This document shows, in pieces, positions 23,972 to 32,999 of a stretch of 36,130 nucleotides of DNA. Numbering within the stretch: the first letter of the stretch is position 1; every line of letters starts with the position of its first letter. The stretch lies in assembly GCA_051010055.1 (NCBI GenBank), contig JBPCVY010000113.1, positions 1 through 36,130 on the forward strand, read 5' to 3'. The DNA is from CAJQND01 sp051010055 (GTDB lineage: Bacteria > Pseudomonadota > Alphaproteobacteria > Rhizobiales > CAJQND01). The translations under genes and the position numbers were made by a program. The notes below the pieces were generated by a model that did not search any database, had not been told where the DNA came from, and saw only the letters and a program-made list of their open reading frames with translations.

Positions 23972-24949
23972 ATGGAACATCTTTTGACGGGCCTGAGAGC
24001 CGTGGGCGAACGCACCCGCTTGCGCATTCTGTTTGTGCTCTCCCATGGCGAGCTTACGGTCAAGGAACTGACTTTGATTCTCAATCAAAGCCAGCCGCGG
24101 GTGAGCCGCCACATCCGGCTTATGGATGAGGCGGGCCTGGTGCGCCGTTACCGGGAGGGGAGCTGGGTGTTTTTGCGGCTCTCCGAACATGGCCGGGTGG
24201 GCGCGCTGGCGCGCATGATCGTTGAGCTTTTGCCGGGTGATGATGAAGTTCTGCGCGATGACCTTAAAAGGCTTGAAAAGGTGCGCAAGGCGCGCAACGA
24301 AAAGGCGGCCCTCCATTTCGATGCCATTGCCGGGGATTGGGACCGCATTCGTTCGCTTCACGTTTCTGAAAAAATTGTCGAAAAGGCCATGGCTGATGCG
24401 GTTGGCAGTGACAAGATTGAGATGCTCGTCGATGCCGGCACGGGCACCGGGCGGGTTTTGGAAATGTTCGCGCCACTCGCCCAATCTGCAATCGGCATTG
24501 ATGCCAGCCATGAAATGCTCTCAATCGCGCGCGCGCGCCTTGAACAAAGCGGCTTGAAACATGCCCAAGTGCGCCAGGGCGATATTTACAATTTGCCGTT
24601 CTCCACTGGCACTGCCGATCTCGTTACAATCCATCAGGTGTTGCACTTCCTCGACGATCCGGCAGCATCGCTTGCCGAGGCAGCACGGGTGTTGAAACCG
24701 GGCGGCAGGATGCTGATTGTCGATTTTGCCCCCCATGAGCTGGAATTTCTGCGCGAGGAGCAGGCGCACCGCCGGCTCGGCATAACCTTGGAGCAAATGG
24801 AACGTTGGGCAGAGCGGGCAGGGCTTTCCATATCGGCCTATGAAAGCATGCCGCCTGATTTGGAAATAGAAGGCGGACTTACGGTTTCGCTTTGGGTGGC
24901 GGAGCGCAAAACCCAGGCCGCCGACGCCCCGGCAGTTATGAGTACTTAG
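23972..24949 (+). CDS. ArsR-family regulator fused to a SAM-dependent methyltransferase
   Basis: A 325-residue two-domain protein. Residues about 1-95 are an ArsR-type winged helix (LLTGLRAVGERTRLRILFVLS, recognition region NQSQPRVSRHIRLMDEAGLV); there is no CxC metal-binding motif in it. Residues about 120-300 are a class I methyltransferase with motif I LVDAGTGTGRVLEMFAPLA, IGIDASHEMLSIARARL and LKPGGRMLIVDFAPHEL. Such fusions are common in Alphaproteobacteria and are often beside methionine-cycle genes, so sensing SAM or SAH is a fair guess. GAGGA lies upstream of the ATG. The class V aminotransferase frame starts 3 bp after its stop, so the two are coupled. Confidence 0.92.
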   Translation: MEHLLTGLRAVGERTRLRILFVLSHGELTVKELTLILNQSQPRVSRHIRLMDEAGLVRRYREGSWVFLRLSEHGRVGALARMIVELLPGDDEVLRDDLKRLEKVRKARNEKAALHFDAIAGDWDRIRSLHVSEKIVEKAMADAVGSDKIEMLVDAGTGTGRVLEMFAPLAQSAIGIDASHEMLSIARARLEQSGLKHAQVRQGDIYNLPFSTGTADLVTIHQVLHFLDDPAASLAEAARVLKPGGRMLIVDFAPHELEFLREEQAHRRLGITLEQMERWAERAGLSISAYESMPPDLEIEGGLTVSLWVAERKTQAADAPAVMST

Positions 24950-24952
24950 GGC

Positions 24953-26132
24953 ATGTTTTCAAAAGATGAACTGAACCGGCTTCGCGCCGAAACACCAGGT
25001 ACGGCACATCGCATCCATCTTAACAATGCGGGCGCAGCACTCATGCCGCGCCCGGTAATTGATGCGGTTCAAAACCATCTCACGCTTGAGGCGGAAATCG
25101 GCGGCTATGAGGCCGCCGCGAAAGAGGCTGAACGCTGCGAAGGCGTCTATGATTCAGTTGCCCGGCTGAATTGGTGCATCGAATCAGGAAATTGCGCTGA
25201 TGGATAATGCCACAATTGCCTGGCACATGGCCTTTCATGCACTGGATTTTGCACCCGGGGACAGAATTCTCACCGCGCGGGCAGAGTATGCTGCGAACTA
25301 CGTTTCCTATCTCCAAAAGGCGCGCCAATGTGGTGTGCTGATTGAAACCATACCCGATGATGAGGCAGGGGCAAGCGATCCGCTGGCGCTTGAAGCGATG
25401 CTGGATGAGCGGGTGAAGCTCATTTCGATTACCCACATTCCAACGAACGGCGGGTTGATTAATCCTGCTGCAAAGATCGGGGCCGTCGCTGCAAAAAACA
25501 AAATTCCCTATCTTGTCGACGCTTGCCAAAGCATCGGACAGATGCCTGTTGATGTTGAAGAACTCAATTGCGATTTCCTGACCGCCACAGGACGCAAGTT
25601 TCTAAGAGGGCCGAGGGGAACCGGTTTCCTCTATGTGAGAGGCAAATGGCTTGACGGTTTGGAGCCACCCTTCATCGATCTCTTCTCAGCTCCCTGGACG
25701 GCCACCGGAAAATATGAACTGCGAGCTGATGCGCGCCGGTTCGAGAATTGGGAAAATGCCTATGCTTTGAGATTGGGGCTGGGCGCGGCGGCAGACTATG
25801 CAATGAGCATTGGTCTTGAGCGCATCCAAGCCAAGGCCTTCGGACTTGCAAATAAATTGTGCGCTGAGCTTGCTGCCATTCCTGCCACGAGTGTGCGTGA
25901 TATTGGAGCACAAAAATGCGCTATCGCCAGCCTTACGCACGAGAGCCGAGAAGCTAATCAAATCAAAGAATTAGCTACAGAGAATGGAATCAATGTCTCA
26001 ACCTCATCACCCGCAAGCACTAGGCTTGATGCAGAAGCGCGCAATTTGCCGGAGCTGGTTCGTGTTTCCCCACACTATTACAACACCGAAGATGAAATCG
26101 CCCGGTTCGTAGAGCTTGTCAAATCGATTTAG
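24953..26132 (+). pseudogene. Class V aminotransferase-fold PLP enzyme, single-base frameshift
   Basis: Frame 1 starts at ATG 24953 (RIHLNNAGAALMPRPVIDAV) and is good to YDSVARL at 25168; the expected continuation IGASNQEIALMDNATIAWHM is one frame on. Removing one A at 25169-25170 (CTGAATTGG to CTGATTGG) joins them into a 392-residue protein. The larger downstream part (from 25200) has the PLP features LVDACQSIGQMPVDV (Asp) and TATGRKFLRGPRGTGFLYV (Schiff-base Lys). The fold is shared with cysteine desulfurases, kynureninase-like and isopenicillin-epimerase-like enzymes; exact function unknown. Translational coupling to the ArsR-methyltransferase gene suggests a sulfur or amino acid role. As written the enzyme would be inactive; sequence error is a real alternative. 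Confidence 0.85.
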
Positions 26133-26189
26133 CCTTGCAATCCGGCCGGTCGGGCGTAACGTTGAACATACAAAACTGGGAGCGCTGCC

Positions 26190-26507
26190 ATGCCGAAAAT
26201 GTTCAGCTTTCTTCTCACCAATGCCTCGCTTGGGATTGTCGCTTCATGGGCGCTTCTGGCCGCAATGTTGTGGGCCGATGTGTGGGGACTTGGCAGCTTG
26301 GTTGCGCGGTCCGCCGATGGCATTTTGGCGGTCGCCATGCTCGGTGCGGGCTTTGCCATAACCTTCGGCAGTGCGGCAATCGCCACCGCGACCTTGATGA
26401 TGCGGTACGAGGATGATGGCGATGGAAAAACCACCATCTTTCGTTTTCGCCCAAATCTGCCGAAGCGCACCGGTGCACTCAGAACAGTGAAAATTCACAA
26501 ACGTTGA
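26190..26507 (+). CDS. Small membrane protein, 105 aa, unknown function
   Basis: Not recognised. Two hydrophobic segments (about 13-32, LGIVASWALLAAMLWADVWG, and about 43-68, DGILAVAMLGAGFAITFGSA) are followed by a basic cytoplasmic-type tail with TIFRFRPNLPKRTG. GGGAG lies 7-8 nt before the ATG, so it is probably translated. It sits 57 bp after the aminotransferase gene on the same strand and may be part of that operon. Its 3' end almost touches the convergent hydantoinase gene (3-bp gap). Confidence 0.7.
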   Translation: MPKMFSFLLTNASLGIVASWALLAAMLWADVWGLGSLVARSADGILAVAMLGAGFAITFGSAAIATATLMMRYEDDGDGKTTIFRFRPNLPKRTGALRTVKIHKR

Positions 26508-26510
26508 GTG

Positions 26511-29500
26511 CTAAGCAGACCCAAAGCCGCCGCCAGATGGGGTTTTGATAATCACCGCTTCGCCGGCAGGGCACATATGCTGTGAACAGCCTTCAACCTG
26601 CTCAACGGTGCCATCCAGATGGCGGATATGGTTTTCACCGCATTCGCCCGGCGCACCGCCTTCAAGGCCGAACGGGGGCACCTTGCGGTGGCTGGCCAGG
26701 AAACTCACATCCATATCTTCAAGGAAACGGAGAGTGCGCAATGTGCCATCACCGCCGGTGAACTTGCCCTTGCCGCCGGAGCCCCGGCGCACATGAAAAT
26801 CTTCCAGAACCACAGGATAGCGCCATTCCAGAACTTCCGGGTCGGTGAGCCGGGTGTTCGTCATGTTGGTGTGAACCGCGCTGGTGCCATCATGGTCCGG
26901 GCCAGCGCCGGAGCCACCGCAGATGGTTTCGTAATACTGGTAGCGGTCATTGCCGAAATTGAAATTGTTCATAGTGCCCTGGCAGGCGGCAAGCGCGCCC
27001 AATGCGCCGAACAAGGTGTCCGTTACCGCCTGGCTGGTTTCCACATTGCCGGCCACAACGGCAGCCGGGAATTTGGGGTTCAACATACAGTCATCCGGCA
27101 GGATAATTTCAATAGGTTTCAGGCAGGCGGCATTCATGGGTATCTCGTCAGCAACCATGCAGCGGAAAACATAAAGCACGGCGGCGCGGGTTACCGGGCG
27201 CGGCGCATTGAAGTTTGTCGGTTGCTGGGGTGAAGTGCCGGTAAAATCAACCTTTGCGGAACGGTTTTGCTTGTCCACCGTGATTTTTACGGAGATCTGG
27301 GTTCCCTGATCTATGGGATAGGTGAACTCACAATCATGCAAGGCATCGATAAAACGGCGCACGCTTTCTTCCGCATTGTCTTGAACGTGCCCCATATAGG
27401 CCTTCACCACATCGAGCCCGAAATGGGCAACCATTTTGCGCAGCTCCTGCACGCCCTTTTCATTGGCAGCTATCTGGGCTTTCAAGTCACCGGTGTTCTG
27501 AACCGGGTTGCGGCACGGGTAGGGGCCTGATGTGAGCAACTCCTGAAGCTCAGCTTCCAGAAACTTGCCTTTGTCGACAAGCTTGAAATTGTCGATGACA
27601 ACCCCTTCCTGCTCAATGCTGGTGGCCCGTGGGGTCATGGAACCGGGCGCCATGCCGCCCACATCTGCATGGTGGCCGCGTGATGCCACATAATAGAGAA
27701 TGCTCTCGCCGGCATTATCAAATACGGGCGTAACGACGGTGATGTCAGGCAGGTGCGTGCCGCCATTGTAGGGGGCGTTCAGCATGAACACATCGCCCGG
27801 ATGCATCACCGGGTTTTCCCGGATAATGGTTTCCACCGAGCGGTCCATGGACCCGAGATGAACCGGCATATGGGGCGCGTTGGCAATCAGCGCGCCTTCA
27901 TGATCGAAAACCGCGCATGAGAAATCGAGCCGTTCCTTGATGTTGACTGAATAGGCGGTCTTTTCAAGGGTAACGCCCATCTGTTCGGCAATTGACATAA
28001 ATAGATTATTGAACACCTCAAGCATCACCGGGTCCGCATCGGTGCCGATGGCGGCCTTGCGTTCAAGGGCTGTGGTGCGGGTGAGCACGAGATGGCGCTT
28101 GGGGGTGATGCGGGCAGACCAGCCCGGCTCGACAATATTTGTGCCGGTTGCCTCGACAATGATTGCCGGGCCTGAAACGGTTTGGCCGGGAAGCAGCTTT
28201 TCGCGGGTATGAATGCCTGCATCGTGCCATGCCCCGCCGGAGTAAAACCTTGTCTGGCCCGTGGCTGCAGGCTCAGCATCTGTCTCCGCTGCGTCAGGCT
28301 CTGATACCTTGGCGCCTCCGCCTGCAGTTTCCACCGCAAGGGCTTCGGCGATTATGGTTTTGCCCGGTGAAATGAAACCGAACTGCTGGCGGTGGGCGGC
28401 CTCGAATGCGGCAACCATTTCATCGATTGTGCCAAGAGTGACTTCCAGCGCCGAATCCGTGCCGTCATAGCGCAAATGGACCCGGGGGATAGTTGAAATG
28501 TCCTTTTCATCAACCCCCTGGGAGCCAAGCTCTGCGCAGGTTTCTGCGGCAAGCCTTTCCGCTGATGCATTGAGAACCGCAAGGCAGGCCTCGTTAAGCG
28601 GTGCTTCGATTGTTTCCTGCCGGTTGGCGCGGATGTCAGCAAGGCCCATGCCGTAGGCAGACAAGATGCCCGCAAGCGGGTGAACGAGAACAGTTGTCAT
28701 GCCGAGGGTATCGGCAATCATGCAGGCATGCTGGCCGCCGGCGCCGCCAAAACAGGTAAGGGCGTATTCTGTAACGTCATAACCGCGCTGAACAGAGATT
28801 TTCTTAATCGCATTGGCCATGTTTTCAATGGCAATGCGCAAAAAACCTTCGGCCACATCTTCAGCCGGGCGGCCATCGCCGATTTCTTCTGCCAGCTCCG
28901 CAAAGGCCAGTTTCACCGCCACCCCATCAAGTTCTTCATCCTGGCCCGGCCCGAAAATGGCCGGGAAAAGATCTGGCCGCAGCTTGCCGAGCATGACGTT
29001 TGCATCGGTTACCGCTAGCGGGCCGCCGCGCCGATAGCATTTTGGGCCCGGATTGGCGCCAGCTGAATCTGGGCCCACCCGGAACCGTGCGCCATCATAG
29101 TGAAGTATGGAGCCGCCACCTGCAGCAACGGTGTGAATGCGCATCATCGGCGCGCGCATGCGAACGCCTGCCACTTCGGTTTCAAAAGCGCGCTCGAAAT
29201 TGCCGTCATAGTGGGAAACATCGGTTGATGTGCCCCCCATATCGAAGCCGATGATTTTCTCAAAACCGGCCATGGCCGATGTTTCAACTGCCCCGACGAC
29301 TCCGCCTGCGGGGCCGGACAAAATCGCATCCTTGCCCTGGAACATATCCGCAGCGGTGAGCCCGCCAGAGGACTGCATAAACATAAGCTTTGGCGCGTTT
29401 TCCTGCCCGCCACCACCCAATTCGCCGGCCACCTGTTTCACATAGCGGCGCAAAATCGGGGAGAGATATGCATCAACCACCGTGGTGTCGCCGCGCCCGA

Positions 29501-30110
29501 CGAGTTTCATCAAGGGCGAGACTTCGTGGCTTACGGAGATTTGTGTAAACCCGATTTCGCTTGCGATTTCTGCAACTGCTCTTTCATGAGCGTAATGGCG
29601 GTACCCGTGCATGAACACAATGGCAACCGCGCGAATGCCTGCATCAAAACCTTCCCGCAGTTTCTGGTGGGCAATATCGAGATTGACCGGTTGTTCAATG
29701 GTCCCATCGCCAAGAACCCGCTCAGGCACTTCCACAACCTGCTCATAAAGAAGTTCAGGCTTAATAATGTGCAAATCAAACAGGTGAGGACGCGCCTGAT
29801 AGCCAATTTCCAGCGCATCGCGAAACCCCTCGGTGGTGACAAGAAGGGTGCGGTCGCCCTTGCGCTCCAGCAAAGCGTTTGTGGCAACGGTTGTACCCAT
29901 TTTTACCGCATTAACTTTGCCAGCGGGAATTGCAGCCACCCCCTTGAGCTCCAAAAGATCGCGGATGCCCTGAATGGCGGCGTCCTTGTAACTTTCCGGA
30001 TTTTCCGAAAGCAGCTTATGGGCGTGAATTTCGCCGTCGGGAGCGCGACCCACAATATCTGTAAATGTACCGCCACGATCGATCCAAAAATCCCAGGTTC
30101 CGGCATCCAT
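26511..30110 (-). CDS. 5-oxoprolinase/hydantoinase, fused HyuA-HyuB type
   Basis: A 1199-residue ATP-dependent amidohydrolase in which the A and B subunits are one chain, as in eukaryotic 5-oxoprolinase. Residues 1 to about 670 are HyuA-like: FWIDRGGTFTDIVG, ATNALLERKGDRTLLVTTEGF, LSGPAGGVVGA, GFDMGGTSTDVSHYDG and TCFGGAGGQHACMIAD. From about 690 the HyuB-like part begins (VMLEVFNNLFMSIAEQMGVT), with SVNIKERLDFSCAVFD, LNAPYNGGTHLPDITVVTPVF, SRGHHADVGG and the C-terminal RRGSGGKGKFTGGDG block. GGGAG precedes the ATG. It cleaves 5-oxoproline to glutamate, or a hydantoin-like ring; the length and fused layout favour 5-oxoprolinase. It diverges from a MarR-type regulator, its likely controller. 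Confidence 0.94.
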   Translation of the reverse strand: MDAGTWDFWIDRGGTFTDIVGRAPDGEIHAHKLLSENPESYKDAAIQGIRDLLELKGVAAIPAGKVNAVKMGTTVATNALLERKGDRTLLVTTEGFRDALEIGYQARPHLFDLHIIKPELLYEQVVEVPERVLGDGTIEQPVNLDIAHQKLREGFDAGIRAVAIVFMHGYRHYAHERAVAEIASEIGFTQISVSHEVSPLMKLVGRGDTTVVDAYLSPILRRYVKQVAGELGGGGQENAPKLMFMQSSGGLTAADMFQGKDAILSGPAGGVVGAVETSAMAGFEKIIGFDMGGTSTDVSHYDGNFERAFETEVAGVRMRAPMMRIHTVAAGGGSILHYDGARFRVGPDSAGANPGPKCYRRGGPLAVTDANVMLGKLRPDLFPAIFGPGQDEELDGVAVKLAFAELAEEIGDGRPAEDVAEGFLRIAIENMANAIKKISVQRGYDVTEYALTCFGGAGGQHACMIADTLGMTTVLVHPLAGILSAYGMGLADIRANRQETIEAPLNEACLAVLNASAERLAAETCAELGSQGVDEKDISTIPRVHLRYDGTDSALEVTLGTIDEMVAAFEAAHRQQFGFISPGKTIIAEALAVETAGGGAKVSEPDAAETDAEPAATGQTRFYSGGAWHDAGIHTREKLLPGQTVSGPAIIVEATGTNIVEPGWSARITPKRHLVLTRTTALERKAAIGTDADPVMLEVFNNLFMSIAEQMGVTLEKTAYSVNIKERLDFSCAVFDHEGALIANAPHMPVHLGSMDRSVETIIRENPVMHPGDVFMLNAPYNGGTHLPDITVVTPVFDNAGESILYYVASRGHHADVGGMAPGSMTPRATSIEQEGVVIDNFKLVDKGKFLEAELQELLTSGPYPCRNPVQNTGDLKAQIAANEKGVQELRKMVAHFGLDVVKAYMGHVQDNAEESVRRFIDALHDCEFTYPIDQGTQISVKITVDKQNRSAKVDFTGTSPQQPTNFNAPRPVTRAAVLYVFRCMVADEIPMNAACLKPIEIILPDDCMLNPKFPAAVVAGNVETSQAVTDTLFGALGALAACQGTMNNFNFGNDRYQYYETICGGSGAGPDHDGTSAVHTNMTNTRLTDPEVLEWRYPVVLEDFHVRRGSGGKGKFTGGDGTLRTLRFLEDMDVSFLASHRKVPPFGLEGGAPGECGENHIRHLDGTVEQVEGCSQHMCPAGEAVIIKTPSGGGFGSA

Positions 30111-30232
30111 CTGACTGCTCCCTTAAGTGTTTGAGGATTTCTTCAAGCAAAAATCACCACTCACGTCAATAAATTATCGACAAATTGTGGATGTTTTTTT
30201 ATTATACTGGCTGAAAACACAGGAGACGCCTC
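30111..30232. promoter_or_regulatory. Divergent promoter region, oxoprolinase / MarR-type regulator
   Basis: 122 bp, strongly AT-rich near 30165-30210 (ATAAATTATCGACAAATTGTGG, then a T7 run and ATTATAC). The ribosome sites of both genes are at its edges. Both promoters must lie here; exact -35/-10 pairs are uncertain. Confidence 0.5.
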
Positions 30233-30754
30233 GTGCAAGACGACAAGATTTCATCCGGACCAATCGTATCCTCGGCTCATTTAGCAAATTCCAAGGTGCC
30301 TGAATTGTCGGAAATGGAGTTCGCACTCAATCTCGCTAATAACGGTTTTCAACGATGGATTTCCAGGGCCATGACTGCTGCTGGACATCCGGATATGTCG
30401 CCCATGGAAGTGCAGGTGCTGCATGTTGTGGTTCATCGCGGCAAGGCAAAGCGCATGGCCGATATTTGCCTCATGCTTAACTTGGAAGACATTCACACGG
30501 TTTCTTATGCCCTCAAAAAGCTCGAAAAATCAGGCTTTGTGAAAAGTTCCCGCCAGGGAAAGGAAAAGGTGGTGGCCGCCACGCCGAAAGGAAACAAGGC
30601 GTGCGAGGAATACCGTGATGTGCGCGAAGGATGCCTTATCAGTGCGCTTGAAACCCTTAATCTGGACCGTGACGATCTGAGCCGACTCTCCGGTTTGTTG
30701 CGGGCATTATCGGGCATTTATGACCAGGCGGCGCGCGCAGCTACGTCGTTATAG
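30233..30754 (+). CDS. MarR-type winged-helix transcriptional regulator
   Basis: A 173-residue DNA-binding protein starting with GTG 30233, with AGGAGA about 9 nt upstream. The winged helix spans about 55-125: SPMEVQVLHVVVHRGKAKRMADICLML, then recognition region DIHTVSYALKKLEKSGFVKS and the wing SRQGKEKVVAATPKGNKAC. The helices on either side fit the MarR dimer. This subgroup with the AMTAAGHPDMSPMEVQVLH wording is often annotated as winged-helix DNA-binding protein near oxoprolinase-like or other amidohydrolase genes. Divergent position suggests it regulates the oxoprolinase gene. Confidence 0.88.
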   Translation: MQDDKISSGPIVSSAHLANSKVPELSEMEFALNLANNGFQRWISRAMTAAGHPDMSPMEVQVLHVVVHRGKAKRMADICLMLNLEDIHTVSYALKKLEKSGFVKSSRQGKEKVVAATPKGNKACEEYRDVREGCLISALETLNLDRDDLSRLSGLLRALSGIYDQAARAATSL

Positions 30755-30839
30755 ATTTTGCCGTCTTTTTTCGACTCAATTGGCTGTTATAATTAGCCTA
30801 ACGATTCATCAGTTTGCGTACACCAAGGTTGGAAAATTA

Positions 30840-31451
30840 ATGAAAATCCGTAAGTTAACTCCGTTTCTGGTTGCGGGCCTTGCGCTGGCCGGCTGCTACG
30901 ACACCAGCGATCAGGCTATCCTGGAAGAAGAAGCGCGGCAATTGCGTGCAGCTTCTGAGGCGGCAAGAAAGGCAACACAGAGGGGCCCGGTGACCCAGGG
31001 AGTTTCAGCGGACCCGACAGCTGGCCAGCCGGCAAAAGAACCAACCCAGGCTGAGATAGAAGAAGAGCGCCGCAAGGCTGAGGAAGCTGCCCAAAAGGCG
31101 GTGGAAGAGGCCCAACGCCAAGCGCTTGAAGAAGCTGCGCGCGCAGCGGCTGCTGGCGCTGCCCAGCAGGCAACAGGCGCTGCCGAACAAGCAACTGACG
31201 ATGCGGCTGAGCTGGCAAAAAAAGCTGCTGAAGCAGCTCAGGAACAGGCACAGGAAGCTGCCCAGCAGGCGGTCCAAGGTGCTTCTGAGGCTGCAAATCA
31301 AGCAGTGCAAGATGCAAGCAATGCGGCAAATCAGGCAGCTCAGGGCGCCGCCCAGCAAGGTCAGGATGCTGCGACGGGCGCGGCAAACAACGCAACCCAG
31401 GGTCTCACATTGCCAAAACTGCAGCCGCTCGATACGCAGCCGCAGCAATAG
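30840..31451 (+). CDS. Ala/Gln-rich coiled-coil lipoprotein
   Basis: A 203-residue predicted lipoprotein. The signal KIRKLTPFLVAGLALAGC ends in a lipobox LAGC, with the acylated cysteine followed by Tyr-Asp. After a linker rich in Pro, Thr and Gly, residues about 65-180 are a low-complexity helix made of Ala, Gln and Glu with drifting 11-residue units such as AANQAVQDASN and AANQAAQGAAQ; the charge is high at first (EEERRKAEEAAQKAVEEAQRQ shortened form) and falls towards the end. The tail is TLPKLQPLDTQPQQ. The start at 30840 is preceded by AAGGTTGGA. Helical repeats of this type resemble envelope-spanning lipoproteins; no specific family is recognised. Confidence 0.78.
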   Translation: MKIRKLTPFLVAGLALAGCYDTSDQAILEEEARQLRAASEAARKATQRGPVTQGVSADPTAGQPAKEPTQAEIEEERRKAEEAAQKAVEEAQRQALEEAARAAAAGAAQQATGAAEQATDDAAELAKKAAEAAQEQAQEAAQQAVQGASEAANQAVQDASNAANQAAQGAAQQGQDAATGAANNATQGLTLPKLQPLDTQPQQ

Positions 31452-31531
31452 GACCGGGGCCTGATCCAAAAATTTGCCTGCCTGGAAACCTTTCCATAGC
31501 CGGAATCTGAAACACCTATTAAGGTCGCGCC

Positions 31532-32200
31532 ATGACGATCTGGCAGCAAATATCCGCGGCTCTTTCCGGCGGAATAGAATCGATTGCAGATTTGTTCAGG
31601 TCAGAGGCGCCAGAACGGTCCATTGCCTTCACAGTAGGTGTCATTGCGCTCGGGGCAAAGATGGCGAAGGCCGACGGGGTAGTGACCGACAGGGAGATCA
31701 TGGCGTTCAAGCAGGTTTTTAAGGTGAGTGATCGCGAGCTGCCGAATGTCTCGCGGGTGTTTAACATGGCAAAAAGGGATGTTGCCGGCTACGACGTTTA
31801 CGCCCGCCAGCTTGCGCGCCTGTTCAAAGGCCGCTCTGAAGTTCTCGAAAACCTTCTTGATGATTTGTTTCACATCGCCAAGGCGGACGACATTGTTCAT
31901 CCCGCCGAGCTCAATTTTCTCGAATCGGTTGCGTGTGAGTTTGGCTTCGACGAACGACGATTTGCGCGCATAAAGGCCCGCCATGTGATCGAAGACATCG
32001 ACCCTTACCTCATTCTTGGAATTGGCCGGGATGCAACCAATGATGAGATAAAACGCCAGTACAGAATTCTGGCAGCTGAAATCCATCCTGATCGGCTGGT
32101 TGCTCAGGGTTTACCCCAGGAAGCGGTGGATGTGGCGACAAAAACGCTGGCCACTATTAATGCTGCCTATGATGAGATTTCATTGGAGCGGGGTATATGA
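31532..32200 (+). CDS. TerB-like plus DnaJ-domain protein (DjlA-like)
   Basis: A 222-residue protein. The N-terminal part, about 25-140, is a TerB-type helical domain with acidic KADGVVTDREIMAFKQVF and KADDIVHPAELNFLESVA repeats. The C-terminal part, about 160-220, is a J domain (DPYLILGIGRDATNDEIKRQYRILAAEIHPDRL) with the HPD motif required to stimulate DnaK ATPase. E. coli DjlA has the same order plus a membrane anchor; here no anchor is visible. Its stop codon overlaps the amidase start by 4 bp (ATGA), so the two are coupled. This pair next to rnpB is a familiar alphaproteobacterial arrangement. Confidence 0.9.
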   Translation: MTIWQQISAALSGGIESIADLFRSEAPERSIAFTVGVIALGAKMAKADGVVTDREIMAFKQVFKVSDRELPNVSRVFNMAKRDVAGYDVYARQLARLFKGRSEVLENLLDDLFHIAKADDIVHPAELNFLESVACEFGFDERRFARIKARHVIEDIDPYLILGIGRDATNDEIKRQYRILAAEIHPDRLVAQGLPQEAVDVATKTLATINAAYDEISLERGI

Positions 32201-32958
32201 GCCGCACCGGACTTGAGCATAGATGGATACCGTCTGAAAACTTCAATGACCGCCCGGCTGGTGCTGGGCTCGACATGCTGGTCATCCACTATACCGGGAT
32301 GGAAAGTTTCGATGAGGCGGTTGAACGTATGTGCACGCCCGGCTCGCAGGTCTCCTGCCACTATGGGGTCGATTTGGATGGATCGGTGGTGCAAATGGTT
32401 GCGGAAGAAAACCGGGCCTGGCACGCAGGCGCATCCCTCTGGCGCGGCGTCAGCGACAATAACAGACGCTCTATCGGTATAGAGATACAAAATGCCGGCC
32501 ATGAATTTGGCTACCATGACTTTCCGGAATTACAGATGGGTGCGGTTATCGAGCTTTGCCGTGATATATTGAGCCGGCACCCCATTCCAGCGCACAATGT
32601 AGTGGCCCATTCAGATATAGCCCCTGGCCGCAAACTCGATCCCGGTGAACGGTTTAATTGGCAGCTGCTTTTCGAGAACGAAATCGGCCATTGGGCGCCA
32701 TCATCCCCGATTATTTCCGGGAATTTCTTGCAGCAGGGCGATAGCGGAAAACCGGTGGAAGCTCTTCAGACCATGTTCCAGGTCTATGGCTATGGGCTGG
32801 AAATTTCCGGCGTGTTCGATGAGACAACCGCTAATGTCGTGACAGCTTTTCAGCAACATTGGCGCCAGGAGAGAGTGGATGGAATTGCTGATATTTCAAC
32901 CATCACCACCTTGCGGGAGCTGATCGATACCTTGCCGGAATCGCCATTAACAGGATGA
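32197..32958 (+). CDS. N-acetylmuramoyl-L-alanine amidase (AmpD/AmiD-like, with peptidoglycan-binding domain)
   Basis: A 253-residue amidase that cleaves the bond between MurNAc and L-Ala in peptidoglycan or anhydro-muropeptides. The Amidase_2 domain spans about 20-170: zinc ligand candidates are the His of LVIHYTGM, the His of VVAHSDIAPGRKLDPG and the downstream Asp; SCHYGVDLDGSVVQMVAEENRAWHAG is typical. Residues about 180-245 form a PG_binding_1 domain (GDSGKPVEALQTMFQVYGYGL, DETTANVVTAFQQHW). There is no signal peptide, so a cytoplasmic recycling role like AmpD is more likely than a periplasmic one. Start overlaps the DjlA-like gene. The 3' end is followed by the rnpB promoter. Confidence 0.91.
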   Translation: MSRTGLEHRWIPSENFNDRPAGAGLDMLVIHYTGMESFDEAVERMCTPGSQVSCHYGVDLDGSVVQMVAEENRAWHAGASLWRGVSDNNRRSIGIEIQNAGHEFGYHDFPELQMGAVIELCRDILSRHPIPAHNVVAHSDIAPGRKLDPGERFNWQLLFENEIGHWAPSSPIISGNFLQQGDSGKPVEALQTMFQVYGYGLEISGVFDETTANVVTAFQQHWRQERVDGIADISTITTLRELIDTLPESPLTG

Positions 32959-32999
32959 TTCCTAAATTCATCGCAATTAGTTGATTTTCAAGCAAAAAG

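Noticed and set aside
30916..31469. Long leftward frames opposite the lipoprotein gene
   Set aside because: They are mirror images of the Ala/Gln repeats; GC-rich repetitive codons rarely give stops on the other strand.
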